DNA of 31,813 bases from a virus, in IMG/VR virus record IMGVR_UViG_3300036766_000156, positions 1 through 31,813 of that record; one strand, 5' to 3'. Shown here piece after piece: positions 15,875 through 23,712 of this stretch (positions within the stretch are counted from its first letter, which is position 1; each line of letters begins with the position of its first letter). A model generated the notes under the pieces. The model saw only the letters and a list, made by a program, of their open reading frames with translations, searched no databases and was not told the DNA's origin. The position numbers and the translations under genes were made by a program.

Positions 15875-16236
15875 CAGATGGCCAAGAAATCAAGTATGAA
15901 ACAAAATTTGATTGGGTCACCATGGAAGATGTTGATCAACTTGCTCTAAAATACGCCGAACTTAGACCTAACGACTTGCCAGAATCAGTCTTTATAAACA
16001 TTAGACTATTATCGGAATTTTCTAAGATGATGGGAGTAGGTCATTTCATCGGTCCTTATACGCCTGGACCAATGATTGTTAGCTTTATGACTTCTGTAGG
16101 ACCACTTAAGGTAATACCTAAACCTTACGCTTGTGACCAATGCTTACTTCTTGTCGGCAAGGATGAAGATTTTGATAGATATGATTTAGATAAGGTGTTT
16201 GAAGAAGTTGTCCTCAAGGACTGCGAGCGTGAGTAA
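15853..16236 (+). CDS. Hypothetical protein (127 aa)
   Basis: Acidic mixed alpha/beta protein with a single Cys-x2-Cys-like pair (CDQC) in the C-terminal third; no recognised family. It overlaps the metallophosphoesterase by 22 nt and ends in a TAATG junction with endonuclease VII, so it belongs to the same translated chain. Confidence 0.75.
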   Translation: MLINYFLADGQEIKYETKFDWVTMEDVDQLALKYAELRPNDLPESVFINIRLLSEFSKMMGVGHFIGPYTPGPMIVSFMTSVGPLKVIPKPYACDQCLLLVGKDEDFDRYDLDKVFEEVVLKDCERE

Positions 16237-16658
16237 TGCGAAAGATATGTAGTAAGTGTGGAAAAAATAGACAACTTAAATGCTTTAATAAGGCTGCTTG
16301 GTGCGCCAAAGGAAGACGCCCTGAATGTAAGACGTGTGAGAATAACATAAGCACTATTCGCCAAGTTAAGAGGAATAAGAAGTTTCCAGATAGGAGACGA
16401 TCCGTTGTTTTGAAGAACAAATATGGAATTACCTTTGACCAATATAGTGTCTTATTGGGTGCTCAAGGAAACGCTTGCAAGATATGCGGATCTTTTAGTC
16501 CTGGTGCTTCTAAGAAATATTTCAGCATAGATCACGACCACCAGACTGGTAAAATACGTGGAATTTTGTGTCATGGTTGCAATGCCGGTCTTGGCATGTT
16601 TAAGGAAGATACTAAATCGCTCAGACAAGCAGCAATTTATTTAGAGGCAAACATTTAA
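16236..16658 (+). CDS. Recombination endonuclease VII (Holliday-junction resolvase)
   Basis: 140 aa. The C-terminal ~90 residues are a textbook endonuclease VII/HNH core: KYGITFDQYSVLLGAQG, CKICG, SIDHDHQTGKIRGILCHGCN and GLGMFKED. The four zinc cysteines (CKIC, CHGC) and the DHDH nuclease motif are all present. The N-terminus adds a second Cys-x2-Cys / Cys-x2-Cys zinc module (CSKCGKN, CKTCEN). In T4 this enzyme (gp49) resolves branched DNA before packaging. TAATG junctions occur on both sides, and gp47 follows directly. Confidence 0.93.
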   Translation: MRKICSKCGKNRQLKCFNKAAWCAKGRRPECKTCENNISTIRQVKRNKKFPDRRRSVVLKNKYGITFDQYSVLLGAQGNACKICGSFSPGASKKYFSIDHDHQTGKIRGILCHGCNAGLGMFKEDTKSLRQAAIYLEANI

Positions 16659-17692
16659 TGGCACGTGTTTTGTTTGTGGGCGATCCACATCTAAAGATCA
16701 ATAGGTTTGATCTTGCTACTGGCTTTCTAACTTGGCTTAATAAGCTTATAGCTGAACAGAAACCAGATCTTGTTGTCAATCTTGGGGATACATTCGATAC
16801 GCACGCTGTGTTGCGATCAGAAGTTCTCAATGAGTTTATGAAGCATGTTGATCACGTGCTGGCGTTAAATATCCCGTATGTGTATCTGTTGGGCAATCAC
16901 GACATGTACAAACCTAACGATCCTAAGTATCATGCTATGTTGCCATTCAAGGGGAAGATAGCCAATTTTCACGTGATAGATAAAACTACCGATCTGTTCG
17001 ATATGACATTCGTGCCGTACCAGTATTACGGGGCAAATTTTCCCACGAAAACACTACCAATCGTGGTAGCACACCAAACCTTTATAGGAGCAGACTATGG
17101 GCCTATCCGCACAACAGAGGGTGTCGATCCGCGATGCCTTAGCTTTTGCGAACTTGTCATATCAGGGCACATTCACACCAGACAACGCTTGGTGGGTTCA
17201 CAGGGAGGACCTGAAGTATTATATGTCGGTTCTCCATTTAGTCAGTCTGCTTCAGACATTAACCAAATCAAAGGAATCACCCTGCTTGATATGGCTACGT
17301 ACGCAGAGACCTTTATTGCAACTCCGCTACCAACGTGGAGGAGACTTCATGTCTTGGTATCTCAGCACACGACTCTCGAAGTAGTTCACGCCATGGTACA
17401 ACAAGACATATCTGGTAGCAAGGATCATTGGGTTCTTGAACTAGAAGGTCCTCAAGCAGAAATAGTTGGATACTTAGGATCTAAGCAGTACATTGAAGCG
17501 ATCAATGGAGTTGATGTAAAGGTTAAAACGAAATTTACCGATAAAGAGAAAAGGAAGGTCTCGATCGAAGCGAAGTCGATGGAGCATATCATATCAGAAT
17601 ATGTAGTTAAAGTATATGCTGGTTCCATAGATAAAGATGAGCTCGCGAAGTGCGCTAAAGTTATTCTTAGCGAGTCTAGACTTGATGAATGA
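16658..17692 (+). CDS. Mre11/SbcD-like nuclease subunit (T4 gp47-like)
   Basis: 344 aa metallophosphoesterase nuclease that pairs with the Rad50-like protein. All five phosphoesterase motifs are seen: GDPHLK at residues 8-13, NLGDTFD, LGNHDMY, VAHQTF and SGHIHTRQ. The C-terminal ~130 residues are the DNA-binding/Rad50-binding cap region. Length equals T4 gp47 (339 aa). It follows endonuclease VII in a TAATG overlap. Separation of the pair by 12 kb is unlike T4, where genes 46 and 47 are adjacent. Confidence 0.93.
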   Translation: MARVLFVGDPHLKINRFDLATGFLTWLNKLIAEQKPDLVVNLGDTFDTHAVLRSEVLNEFMKHVDHVLALNIPYVYLLGNHDMYKPNDPKYHAMLPFKGKIANFHVIDKTTDLFDMTFVPYQYYGANFPTKTLPIVVAHQTFIGADYGPIRTTEGVDPRCLSFCELVISGHIHTRQRLVGSQGGPEVLYVGSPFSQSASDINQIKGITLLDMATYAETFIATPLPTWRRLHVLVSQHTTLEVVHAMVQQDISGSKDHWVLELEGPQAEIVGYLGSKQYIEAINGVDVKVKTKFTDKEKRKVSIEAKSMEHIISEYVVKVYAGSIDKDELAKCAKVILSESRLDE

Positions 17693-17704
17693 GAGTTGTC
17701 CACC

Positions 17705-17713
17705 TGGTATAAT
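17705..17713 (+). promoter_or_regulatory. Extended -10 promoter (TGGTATAAT), leaderless spacing to a mini-ORF
   Basis: Perfect TGGTATAAT followed by six bases (AGACGT) and ATG at 17720. The downstream annotated gene starts at 17746 with its own AAGGAG. Confidence 0.62.
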
Positions 17714-17719
17714 AGACGT

Positions 17720-17755
17720 ATGGTGGATAGCACCAAGGAGAGAAAGTGGATATAG
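17720..17755 (+). CDS. Possible 11-codon leader peptide
   Basis: ATG placed 6 nt after a perfect extended -10, encoding MVDSTKERKWI then TAG. It covers the AAGGAG site and GTG start of the next gene in another frame and ends 7 nt past that start. Translation of it could couple to or block initiation at 17746. No direct proof of expression; promoter geometry is the evidence. Confidence 0.35.
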   Translation: MVDSTKERKWI

Positions 17756-18195
17756 AGAAGTTAACTGAATTCGTAGATCAGCAAAGATGGTTGATGAACA
17801 ACGGTCTTGTGCCAGATTCTGTGAAAAATCAGCTCTTCTTCTACGGTTCCATTGTCCATCCTGAGGTTCAAGCCGTAGAGGTAAAGATACGTCCTGAGGA
17901 TAAATTTGTTGACTATACAGTATATCTCAACAATGACCTCATTAAGAGGATAAATAAGTATCACAAGCTATCCACTGCCACGTCGTTATTTGGCATGTGG
18001 AGGTTCAAGCGCTTCTTAAAAAAAGAAGGTAGCTTAGATTTTCAAAGTATGCTGGGTGCGTTCGTTAGGGACTTCTGTGGACCAGGTTGGTCTACGAAGG
18101 TGACCGTATCGGACTTCGATGTGTATGTAGATAGCATTGGAGTCGAAAGTGAGCCCGACGGATCAAGTCAGCAACCTAATAAATTGCCTGACTAA
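17746..18195 (+). CDS. Hypothetical protein (149 aa)
   Basis: GTG start with AAGGAG five bases upstream. Mixed alpha/beta sequence, with a basic aromatic stretch (FGMWRFKRFLKK) near residue 85 and a Ser/Gln/Pro-rich C-terminus. No family is recognised. It is first in the transcript leading to the terminase genes and overlaps the HTH gene by about 47 nt. Confidence 0.72.
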   Translation: MDIEKLTEFVDQQRWLMNNGLVPDSVKNQLFFYGSIVHPEVQAVEVKIRPEDKFVDYTVYLNNDLIKRINKYHKLSTATSLFGMWRFKRFLKKEGSLDFQSMLGAFVRDFCGPGWSTKVTVSDFDVYVDSIGVESEPDGSSQQPNKLPD

Positions 18196-18574
18196 TGACG
18201 AAGACCAGCGTCAAGACTTATGGGTGCACTATCTAAGTGGTCACTCTCCCTCGACATTTGCTTCCTATCTAAAGAAAGTTAATGAAGAATTCTCAGTTGA
18301 GACTGACATACAGGAACACGTGTGGCACGTCCTCAATAATCCGCCGTCTGATAAGTTTAACGCCCTATTAAGTTATTTTAGTGAGATAGAACAATCAGTA
18401 GTGTGCCTACTAGCCTTAGGACTAACGGTAAGTCAGATTTCGCAATACAAAGGTATCAGTGAGGTACGTATCAGGCAAGTAATAGAGATTGTAAGGTATA
18501 ATGAGGTGTGGACTACACTTTATGGTATTAACCCAGAAACAACAAAAAGCAAGAGAGTGGTACGCAAAAAATAA
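18149..18574 (+). CDS. Helix-turn-helix DNA-binding protein (sigma region 4-like)
   Basis: 141 aa. Residues about 80-125 read as a helix-turn-helix: EIEQSVVCLLALGLTVSQIS, then ISEVRIRQVIEIVR, the pattern of sigma70 region 4 or LuxR-type HTHs. The N-terminal half is helical with no sigma region 2 signature. GTG 18149 is preferred over TTG 18137 because GGAG lies 6 nt before it. The last ~25 codons overlap the HNH homing endonuclease and end in a basic tail. A role as phage transcription factor or sigma-like protein is inferred; a second packaging-related HTH is the alternative. Confidence 0.7.
   Translation: MSPTDQVSNLINCLTNDEDQRQDLWVHYLSGHSPSTFASYLKKVNEEFSVETDIQEHVWHVLNNPPSDKFNALLSYFSEIEQSVVCLLALGLTVSQISQYKGISEVRIRQVIEIVRYNEVWTTLYGINPETTKSKRVVRKK
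18494..18502 (+). promoter_or_regulatory. Possible -10 element (AGGTATAAT) for the HNH gene
   Basis: AGGTATAAT lies within the HTH coding region, 19 nt before ATG 18522 of the HNH endonuclease. It could give that element an independent transcript with a ~12-nt leader. Confidence 0.4.
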
Positions 18575-19004
18575 GAAGCGACACTTAGCAAAATGTCAGG
18601 CATATAAGACGGCCAATAAGGAAAAAATATCTCAACTTAAGACAGATTGGGTTGAACTTAATAGAGACAAATATAATGAATATTTTGTTCAAAGAAGAAA
18701 AAGAGATATAAACTTTAAATTAGCTCATTATTTAAGAAAAACCATCAATCGTTGTTTACATGGTGGTTCTGCCGTAAATGATTTAGGTTGCTCTATAGAT
18801 GAATTTAAGATCTATATTGAATCTAAATTTACAACCGACATGTCTTGGGATAATTACGGCAAATGGCATATAGATCACATAAAACCATTATCGTTGTTCC
18901 AACTGTCGGATTTTGAGCAATTAAAAATTGCTTGTCACTATACTAATTTGCAACCATTGTGGGCTAAAGATAATTTAATAAAAGGGGCAAAGTATGGCTC
19001 TTAA
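18522..19004 (+). CDS. HNH homing endonuclease
   Basis: 160 aa from the chosen ATG (an in-frame ATG at 18501 overlaps the -10 box). The N-terminus is a Lys/Arg-rich helix (KNKKRHLAK) typical of freestanding phage HNH enzymes. The nuclease core is WHIDHIKPLSLF with NLQPLWAKDNLIKGAK at the C-terminus, the N and H residues of the HNH motif. It overlaps the HTH gene by 53 nt and the putative TerS gene by 11 nt. The sequence is noticeably AT-richer than its neighbours. HNH genes are often found beside terminase genes; this one looks like an inserted homing element. Confidence 0.87.
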   Translation: MVLTQKQQKAREWYAKNKKRHLAKCQAYKTANKEKISQLKTDWVELNRDKYNEYFVQRRKRDINFKLAHYLRKTINRCLHGGSAVNDLGCSIDEFKIYIESKFTTDMSWDNYGKWHIDHIKPLSLFQLSDFEQLKIACHYTNLQPLWAKDNLIKGAKYGS

Positions 19005-19626
19005 GAAACGACTAACAGAGGAAGAGCGATACGGATTAAGTGAAGAGGAAGTAAAACTAGCTGAGAAGTTTCTTAGAAAGTATAAGACTGCTGGCGCACT
19101 TAAAGAACTTGAAGCTGCTAAGTTATTCGAACTCTATCTCTTAGGCGAGTCCCTCTCAAAGATTGCCCAACAATTTCCTCAATACCAACTGGGACAAATT
19201 GCCCTTACAGCCTCTCTACGTGGTTGGGCACACGATCGCGACAAGATGATGCATACGCTGCAGGATCGAGTTCGTGCTAAGGTTGTTAAGTCAGTGCTTG
19301 AACAAGTCGACTTCCTTACGGCAATGATGTCTGTTACGAACGCAGAGCATCTTGAGGTCATGATTAAGTACTGTCAAGATCCGATTAACAACCCAAAACC
19401 TTCTATGCGCGTTACTAACATTAAAGAATACAAAGACGTAGCTGAAACTCTATATAAGATTGTTTCTGGGGCAACACCAAATGGAAGTAAGGACAAGAGA
19501 TCCCCAATGTTTGAAGCCCTATCTCCTCCTTCACAGTTTAAAAAAGAAGAGGAAAAACCTGAAGAAGCGGACGCGGGAACGTTGCTTGCACAGGTAGTAA
19601 GTGACAATGAGCAAGCCGGCAACTAA
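18994..19626 (+). CDS. Putative terminase small subunit
   Basis: 210 aa immediately upstream of TerL. An HTH-like segment at about residues 45-75 (LGESLSKIAQQFPQ, then IALTASLRGW) fits the DNA-recognition domain of small terminases; a helical oligomerisation region follows and the C-terminal ~50 residues are Pro/Lys/Glu-rich and probably disordered, contacting TerL in known systems. It overlaps the TerL start by about 20 nt. The call rests on position plus HTH, not on family-specific residues. Confidence 0.75.
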   Translation: MALKKRLTEEERYGLSEEEVKLAEKFLRKYKTAGALKELEAAKLFELYLLGESLSKIAQQFPQYQLGQIALTASLRGWAHDRDKMMHTLQDRVRAKVVKSVLEQVDFLTAMMSVTNAEHLEVMIKYCQDPINNPKPSMRVTNIKEYKDVAETLYKIVSGATPNGSKDKRSPMFEALSPPSQFKKEEEKPEEADAGTLLAQVVSDNEQAGN

Positions 19627-21544
19627 ACTAACATTTGAGCAGCAGAAGAAGCTGCTCCTAACACCCTGTAAAAACAGGTTAGAAGTAAAGAACTGGATCA
19701 AGTATCATCTAGGTCTTGAACTTCCAGACGTCACTGTTTCTAGATTCTCAGACACTAATCCATTAGACGTAATCTGGGAAGTGTACAGAATCTGCGTCCT
19801 TAGACAGAACCCTGACAACATACAAGAGCTTTTATTTGTTGCCGGTCGAGGTTCTGGTAAGACACTTGGCATGGCTATAGTAGAACTTATGGTTCTAATG
19901 CACGACAAGCGCGGTGTTGTGCACGTGGGTGCTATTCAGAATCAAGCTGATAGATGTTACGCGTATCAGAAGAATTTTCTATATAATCGCAAGTTGAAGC
20001 CTATAGTTACCCCATCTGATCTTCCTGAAGACGAACGTATCCTCGAGAAAGCTAATATGTCTAAGTCTATCTTCAACATAGACCATGAGAAGATTACGTT
20101 AGAAGTTTTACCTTGTACTTTAAAGGCTGTTAACGGTCCGCACGAGCCTCTAGTGGTCGTCGACGAGATTGACACGGTTTCTGGTGAAGGTATCAGGGCA
20201 TTTAAAGATATAGCAGGAATGCTAGACTCAAAGGGCGGTAAGAAGGCTCTTAGGGTTGGTATCTCTACGCGTAAGTCGCGTTACGGTTTGATGAATTCTA
20301 AAATTGAATCCATTGAAGCCGACCCTGATAAGACCCGAGCTGTCCGTAGATGGACCGCATTTGAGTTCACGGAGAAGTGTCCTGATAGTAGATCTGGTAC
20401 TGTTCCAGTTGATCTTTGGGTCAATCAAGACAAGATGGAAGTTCTTACAGAAGAACAGTTTGCCAAGAAGGATAAGAGTAAGCAAAAAGAATATCAATCT
20501 TATAAGGGATTTGAAGGATGCGTTAAGTGTCCACTGTTTGCTATATGTTTAACAGATGCAAAGAAGCAAACATCCACTTCGCCAATGTTAAAGACTCTAG
20601 ACGAGATGGTGCAGAAGGTTCGCGCTGAGGGTGCAGACTGGGCTTTGGCTCAGCTCATGAATCTTAAGCCGTCAGTTGAAGGCATCATATTCAGGGAGTT
20701 CGACGAAAAAGTTCACATTAAGAGTTGGAACGAGATGTGGAAGATCCTAGTCGGCAAAGAGTTTCCAGGTGAGTGTACGCACGACCTATTCGTTAAGAAG
20801 TGCCACGAGATGAAGATACCTTGTTATGCCGGTATCGACTGGGGTTTCTCGGCGCCAAATACCGTAGTATTCTTCTTTGTAGACAATAGAGACAACATCT
20901 ATGTCGTCAAATGTGATGGTATGACCTTTATCAGTCAACCAACTTGGATACATCACATAAAGACTAAGTATCACACCATGTATCGATGTCAACTATATGT
21001 TCCTGATGCCGCTGACCAAGGTGCTATTCAGGAGATGCAGAAGGCTGGCATGCCAGTTGCTAATCAACCCGACAAGGGAGCCGTCAATACCGGCATCCAG
21101 GTTGTCAAGAAGTTTCTTAAGACCCCTGGCTCAACCGAGCCAAAGATGTTCTTAGCTAGAGATTACTGTACTCCCTTAGTGAGAGAGTTCGGTCTATACC
21201 ATTATAAGGTTGATGCTGCTGGTCTTATCACAGACGATCCCGATACTGAGCACGACCACTGGATTGATGCCATCAGATACCCCATGACGTTGCTATTCGG
21301 CAAGTCTCAGATCATCCTCGGCGGCGGTTTAGCTGATCAGGCTGCTGGATTAACAGATGCGCAAGGTAATTTCCACAGGATGCCAACTCCAATGGAATAT
21401 GCCCTTAGCCAGGGCATAAAGATGAACGACCAAGAGCCAGACAGATCTAAGTTGGGTAAGATAGGGAAGGCATCAGACCTTGATGACCCCAACAACGATG
21501 ATGACTCAACTGGTGGAGCTGGTGGCTTCATATGGAGCATCTAG
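19607..21544 (+). CDS. Terminase large subunit (packaging ATPase/nuclease)
   Basis: 645 aa DNA-packaging motor. Walker A GRGSGKT at residues 80-86, Walker B VVVDEID at 183-189, and a coupling region near VGISTRK. The RNase H-like nuclease begins with AGIDWGFSAPN (D411), continues with VPDAADQGA and ends with EHDHWIDAIRYP. An extra cysteine group (C258, then CVKC at 305-308 and C314) lies between the ATPase and nuclease domains. An in-frame GTG six bases upstream is an alternative start; neither has a strong RBS and both overlap the putative TerS gene. Confidence 0.93.
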   Translation: MSKPATKLTFEQQKKLLLTPCKNRLEVKNWIKYHLGLELPDVTVSRFSDTNPLDVIWEVYRICVLRQNPDNIQELLFVAGRGSGKTLGMAIVELMVLMHDKRGVVHVGAIQNQADRCYAYQKNFLYNRKLKPIVTPSDLPEDERILEKANMSKSIFNIDHEKITLEVLPCTLKAVNGPHEPLVVVDEIDTVSGEGIRAFKDIAGMLDSKGGKKALRVGISTRKSRYGLMNSKIESIEADPDKTRAVRRWTAFEFTEKCPDSRSGTVPVDLWVNQDKMEVLTEEQFAKKDKSKQKEYQSYKGFEGCVKCPLFAICLTDAKKQTSTSPMLKTLDEMVQKVRAEGADWALAQLMNLKPSVEGIIFREFDEKVHIKSWNEMWKILVGKEFPGECTHDLFVKKCHEMKIPCYAGIDWGFSAPNTVVFFFVDNRDNIYVVKCDGMTFISQPTWIHHIKTKYHTMYRCQLYVPDAADQGAIQEMQKAGMPVANQPDKGAVNTGIQVVKKFLKTPGSTEPKMFLARDYCTPLVREFGLYHYKVDAAGLITDDPDTEHDHWIDAIRYPMTLLFGKSQIILGGGLADQAAGLTDAQGNFHRMPTPMEYALSQGIKMNDQEPDRSKLGKIGKASDLDDPNNDDDSTGGAGGFIWSI

Positions 21545-21564
21545 GATGCTTTTAGGTTACTAGA

Positions 21565-21573
21565 AGGTATAAT
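21565..21573 (+). promoter_or_regulatory. Extended -10 promoter (AGGTATAAT) of the portal gene, leaderless spacing
   Basis: AGGTATAAT followed by six bases (TACTAA) and ATG 21580. No Shine-Dalgarno site lies in the 35-nt gap after TerL. Confidence 0.62.
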
Positions 21574-21579
21574 TACTAA

Positions 21580-23550
21580 ATGGCGTGGTACGATAATTGG
21601 CTTAAGAAAAGTATTCAAGGCGATATTCAAGAGCTTTTGAAGGCTGACGGTGTTTCTGCGCCTACCTCTGCGCCCACTGCCTCTGAGAATGTCAACGGTG
21701 ATAAGTTACCCGATGTTCCTGAAGATCATGATGCTAGCAAGCAGATAGGTCGCAAGGCGTTCGTTGACGATCCATATTTTGATCTAATCGGTAGTCAAGT
21801 AAACTACAAATTTAAGCTTACGCGCATCTCCAATAAAACCTTGAAAGAGGTCTCTGTAAGAGATTGGCTCATTTCTGCCATCATCCAATGCCGCGTTGAC
21901 ACGTTGTTGAGGTTCTCTAGAATTGAGCACCGTCGCCATGAGATGGGTTTTAGAGTCATCAAGAAAAATAATGAGGCTCACTACACGGATGCTGAGAAGG
22001 AAGAGATAGCAGCAATAGAGGATTTTCTATACAATTGCGGTCGCAAGGAAGGTACTCCTCAGGACGACAAGAAGCTATTCGGTGAGTTCTTAAAACTTGT
22101 TGGTCGTGATGCCCTAACGTTCGGACACGTAGCGATTGAAAAGGTAAAGACGAGAGCCGGCGGACTGCATAGGTTTAGACCTCTACCTGCTGAGTCAATG
22201 TATCTTGTTAATAAGGCTCTATCTAAGGAGCAAGTTAACTCTAATGCGATGAAGAGCTATCAACTCACAAAGCCAAAGAGCAATAACGATCCTAAGGCAG
22301 ATCAAGAAGTTAATGAAGTAAACAACGACTACATTAAGTATGTTCAAGTCTCCTACGATAATAGGCCATTAGCAACGTTTGGCGATGAGGACTGCATATT
22401 CAAGTTGTTTAATCCGCAGAATTTTGCTGACTCGATGGGCTATTGCTACTCTCCTTTAGAGCTAGCTATCATCAATATTACGAATCATTTAAACGTTGAA
22501 AACTACAACGCCAACTTTTTCACGCATGGTTATGCTGCCCGCGGTGTTTTACACCTTAAGGGAACAGTGACGCAGCAGCAGCTAGCTAATTTCCGCAGAA
22601 CCTTTTATAACAGCATCACCGGTCATCAAAACGCTTGGAGAACACCGATCGTTGCAGGTTTAGAAGAAGTTCAGTGGGTTCCAATGTCGGCTAACGCCCG
22701 CGAGATGGAATACCTTAACTACAACAACCACCTCATGCGCATCCTTTGCAGTCAGTTCCAGATCGATCCGATGGAACTTGGACTCGACTATCTCATTTCT
22801 CCTACCGGTCGTGCTCCTATGCAGCAAGCTAGTAATGAGTATAAGATCACGTATTCTCGTGAGCGCGGCCTCGTTCCGCTTCTCATGTTTATCGAAGATC
22901 TTATCAACTGCGATGTTTTGCCAGCTATTGATAAGGGTCTAGCAGAGAAGTATAAGTTTGTTTTCACTGGCATGACCGAAGATACTCCGCAAACTGAGAT
23001 TGCTCAGATGCAGGCAGAGATGACTGTCTGGAAGACGATGAACGATCTTCTCCAGCAGGCACAGAAGGATAAGATTAATGAGAAGGCTGCTGACCTTCCG
23101 CTTAACCAAGCATTCTGGGCACTAGTCGAAAAGAACTACACCAGGGGTGAGATTCGCGAGTTGTTCTTGGGCGATAAGGGTGCTTCGGCCCGCAGAGAGT
23201 TACAGTATATCCCAGGTGATCAAGCATTCTTAGCATGGCAGCAACTACTTCTTACTATCGACAACGTGAAGAAGCAAGAAGCTCAGATGGCATCTCAACA
23301 AGATCAAGCTACACAAGAAGCTCAGATGAAGATGGCTCAAGAACAGCAAAAGCATGAGCACGCTGAAGCTGCTCATGGCCGCGACAAGGAAAAGCACAAT
23401 CTGTCTATGGAAGAGATTAAAGCAAAGGCGGCTTCTGACGCTGTGCAGCACGGACTTAAGGCATCGGCTAAGCAATTTGGCGCTAGCAAGGCTACAAATG
23501 TTGGTGGTACTGTAGTGGCCAATCCGATGAACAAGTCGGAAGATGAATGA
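21580..23550 (+). CDS. Portal protein
   Basis: 656 aa dodecameric portal through which DNA enters and leaves the capsid. It follows TerL directly. Visible features are the KTLKEVSVRDWLISAI helix, a central region with NITNHLNVENYNANFF and GLEEVQWVPM, and the MELGLDYLISPTGRAPM segment, which fit portal wing/stem regions of large myophages. The C-terminal ~100 residues are Gln/Glu/Lys/Met-rich coiled coil ending in a basic/acidic tail. Length is in the range for large phages. Confidence 0.88.
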   Translation: MAWYDNWLKKSIQGDIQELLKADGVSAPTSAPTASENVNGDKLPDVPEDHDASKQIGRKAFVDDPYFDLIGSQVNYKFKLTRISNKTLKEVSVRDWLISAIIQCRVDTLLRFSRIEHRRHEMGFRVIKKNNEAHYTDAEKEEIAAIEDFLYNCGRKEGTPQDDKKLFGEFLKLVGRDALTFGHVAIEKVKTRAGGLHRFRPLPAESMYLVNKALSKEQVNSNAMKSYQLTKPKSNNDPKADQEVNEVNNDYIKYVQVSYDNRPLATFGDEDCIFKLFNPQNFADSMGYCYSPLELAIINITNHLNVENYNANFFTHGYAARGVLHLKGTVTQQQLANFRRTFYNSITGHQNAWRTPIVAGLEEVQWVPMSANAREMEYLNYNNHLMRILCSQFQIDPMELGLDYLISPTGRAPMQQASNEYKITYSRERGLVPLLMFIEDLINCDVLPAIDKGLAEKYKFVFTGMTEDTPQTEIAQMQAEMTVWKTMNDLLQQAQKDKINEKAADLPLNQAFWALVEKNYTRGEIRELFLGDKGASARRELQYIPGDQAFLAWQQLLLTIDNVKKQEAQMASQQDQATQEAQMKMAQEQQKHEHAEAAHGRDKEKHNLSMEEIKAKAASDAVQHGLKASAKQFGASKATNVGGTVVANPMNKSEDE

Positions 23551-23701
23551 GCTATACGTAAGAGTAGATAACGGAGACGTTGTTACTAAAGAGCGCAGAC
23601 ACGCAGTCATGATGCTCACTAAGATACTTTTTAGACTTGATATCATTGACGAAGAGCAAGCTTTAAAGATTGCAACCAAGTTTCAAATACTATTTGTATA
23701 A
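23543..23701 (+). CDS. Small hypothetical protein (52 aa)
   Basis: ATG overlaps the end of the portal gene by 8 nt in another frame. The product is a helical, charged protein with a hydrophobic C-terminal end (FQILFV). Its stop codon lies inside the -10 box of the next gene. It fills what would otherwise be an unexplained 150-nt gap. No family is recognised. Confidence 0.55.
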   Translation: MNELYVRVDNGDVVTKERRHAVMMLTKILFRLDIIDEEQALKIATKFQILFV

Positions 23702-23702
23702 T
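23694..23702 (+). promoter_or_regulatory. -10 promoter (TTGTATAAT), near-leaderless
   Basis: TATAAT 23697-23702 is followed by ten bases and ATG 23713, so the predicted leader is only about 3-4 nt. No Shine-Dalgarno site. Confidence 0.5.
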
Positions 23703-23712
23703 CGTTCTGATT

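Noticed and set aside
23245-23679. 144-aa minus-strand ORF
   Set aside because: Antisense to the portal C-terminal coiled coil and the 52-aa ORF; composition is typical of shadow frames.
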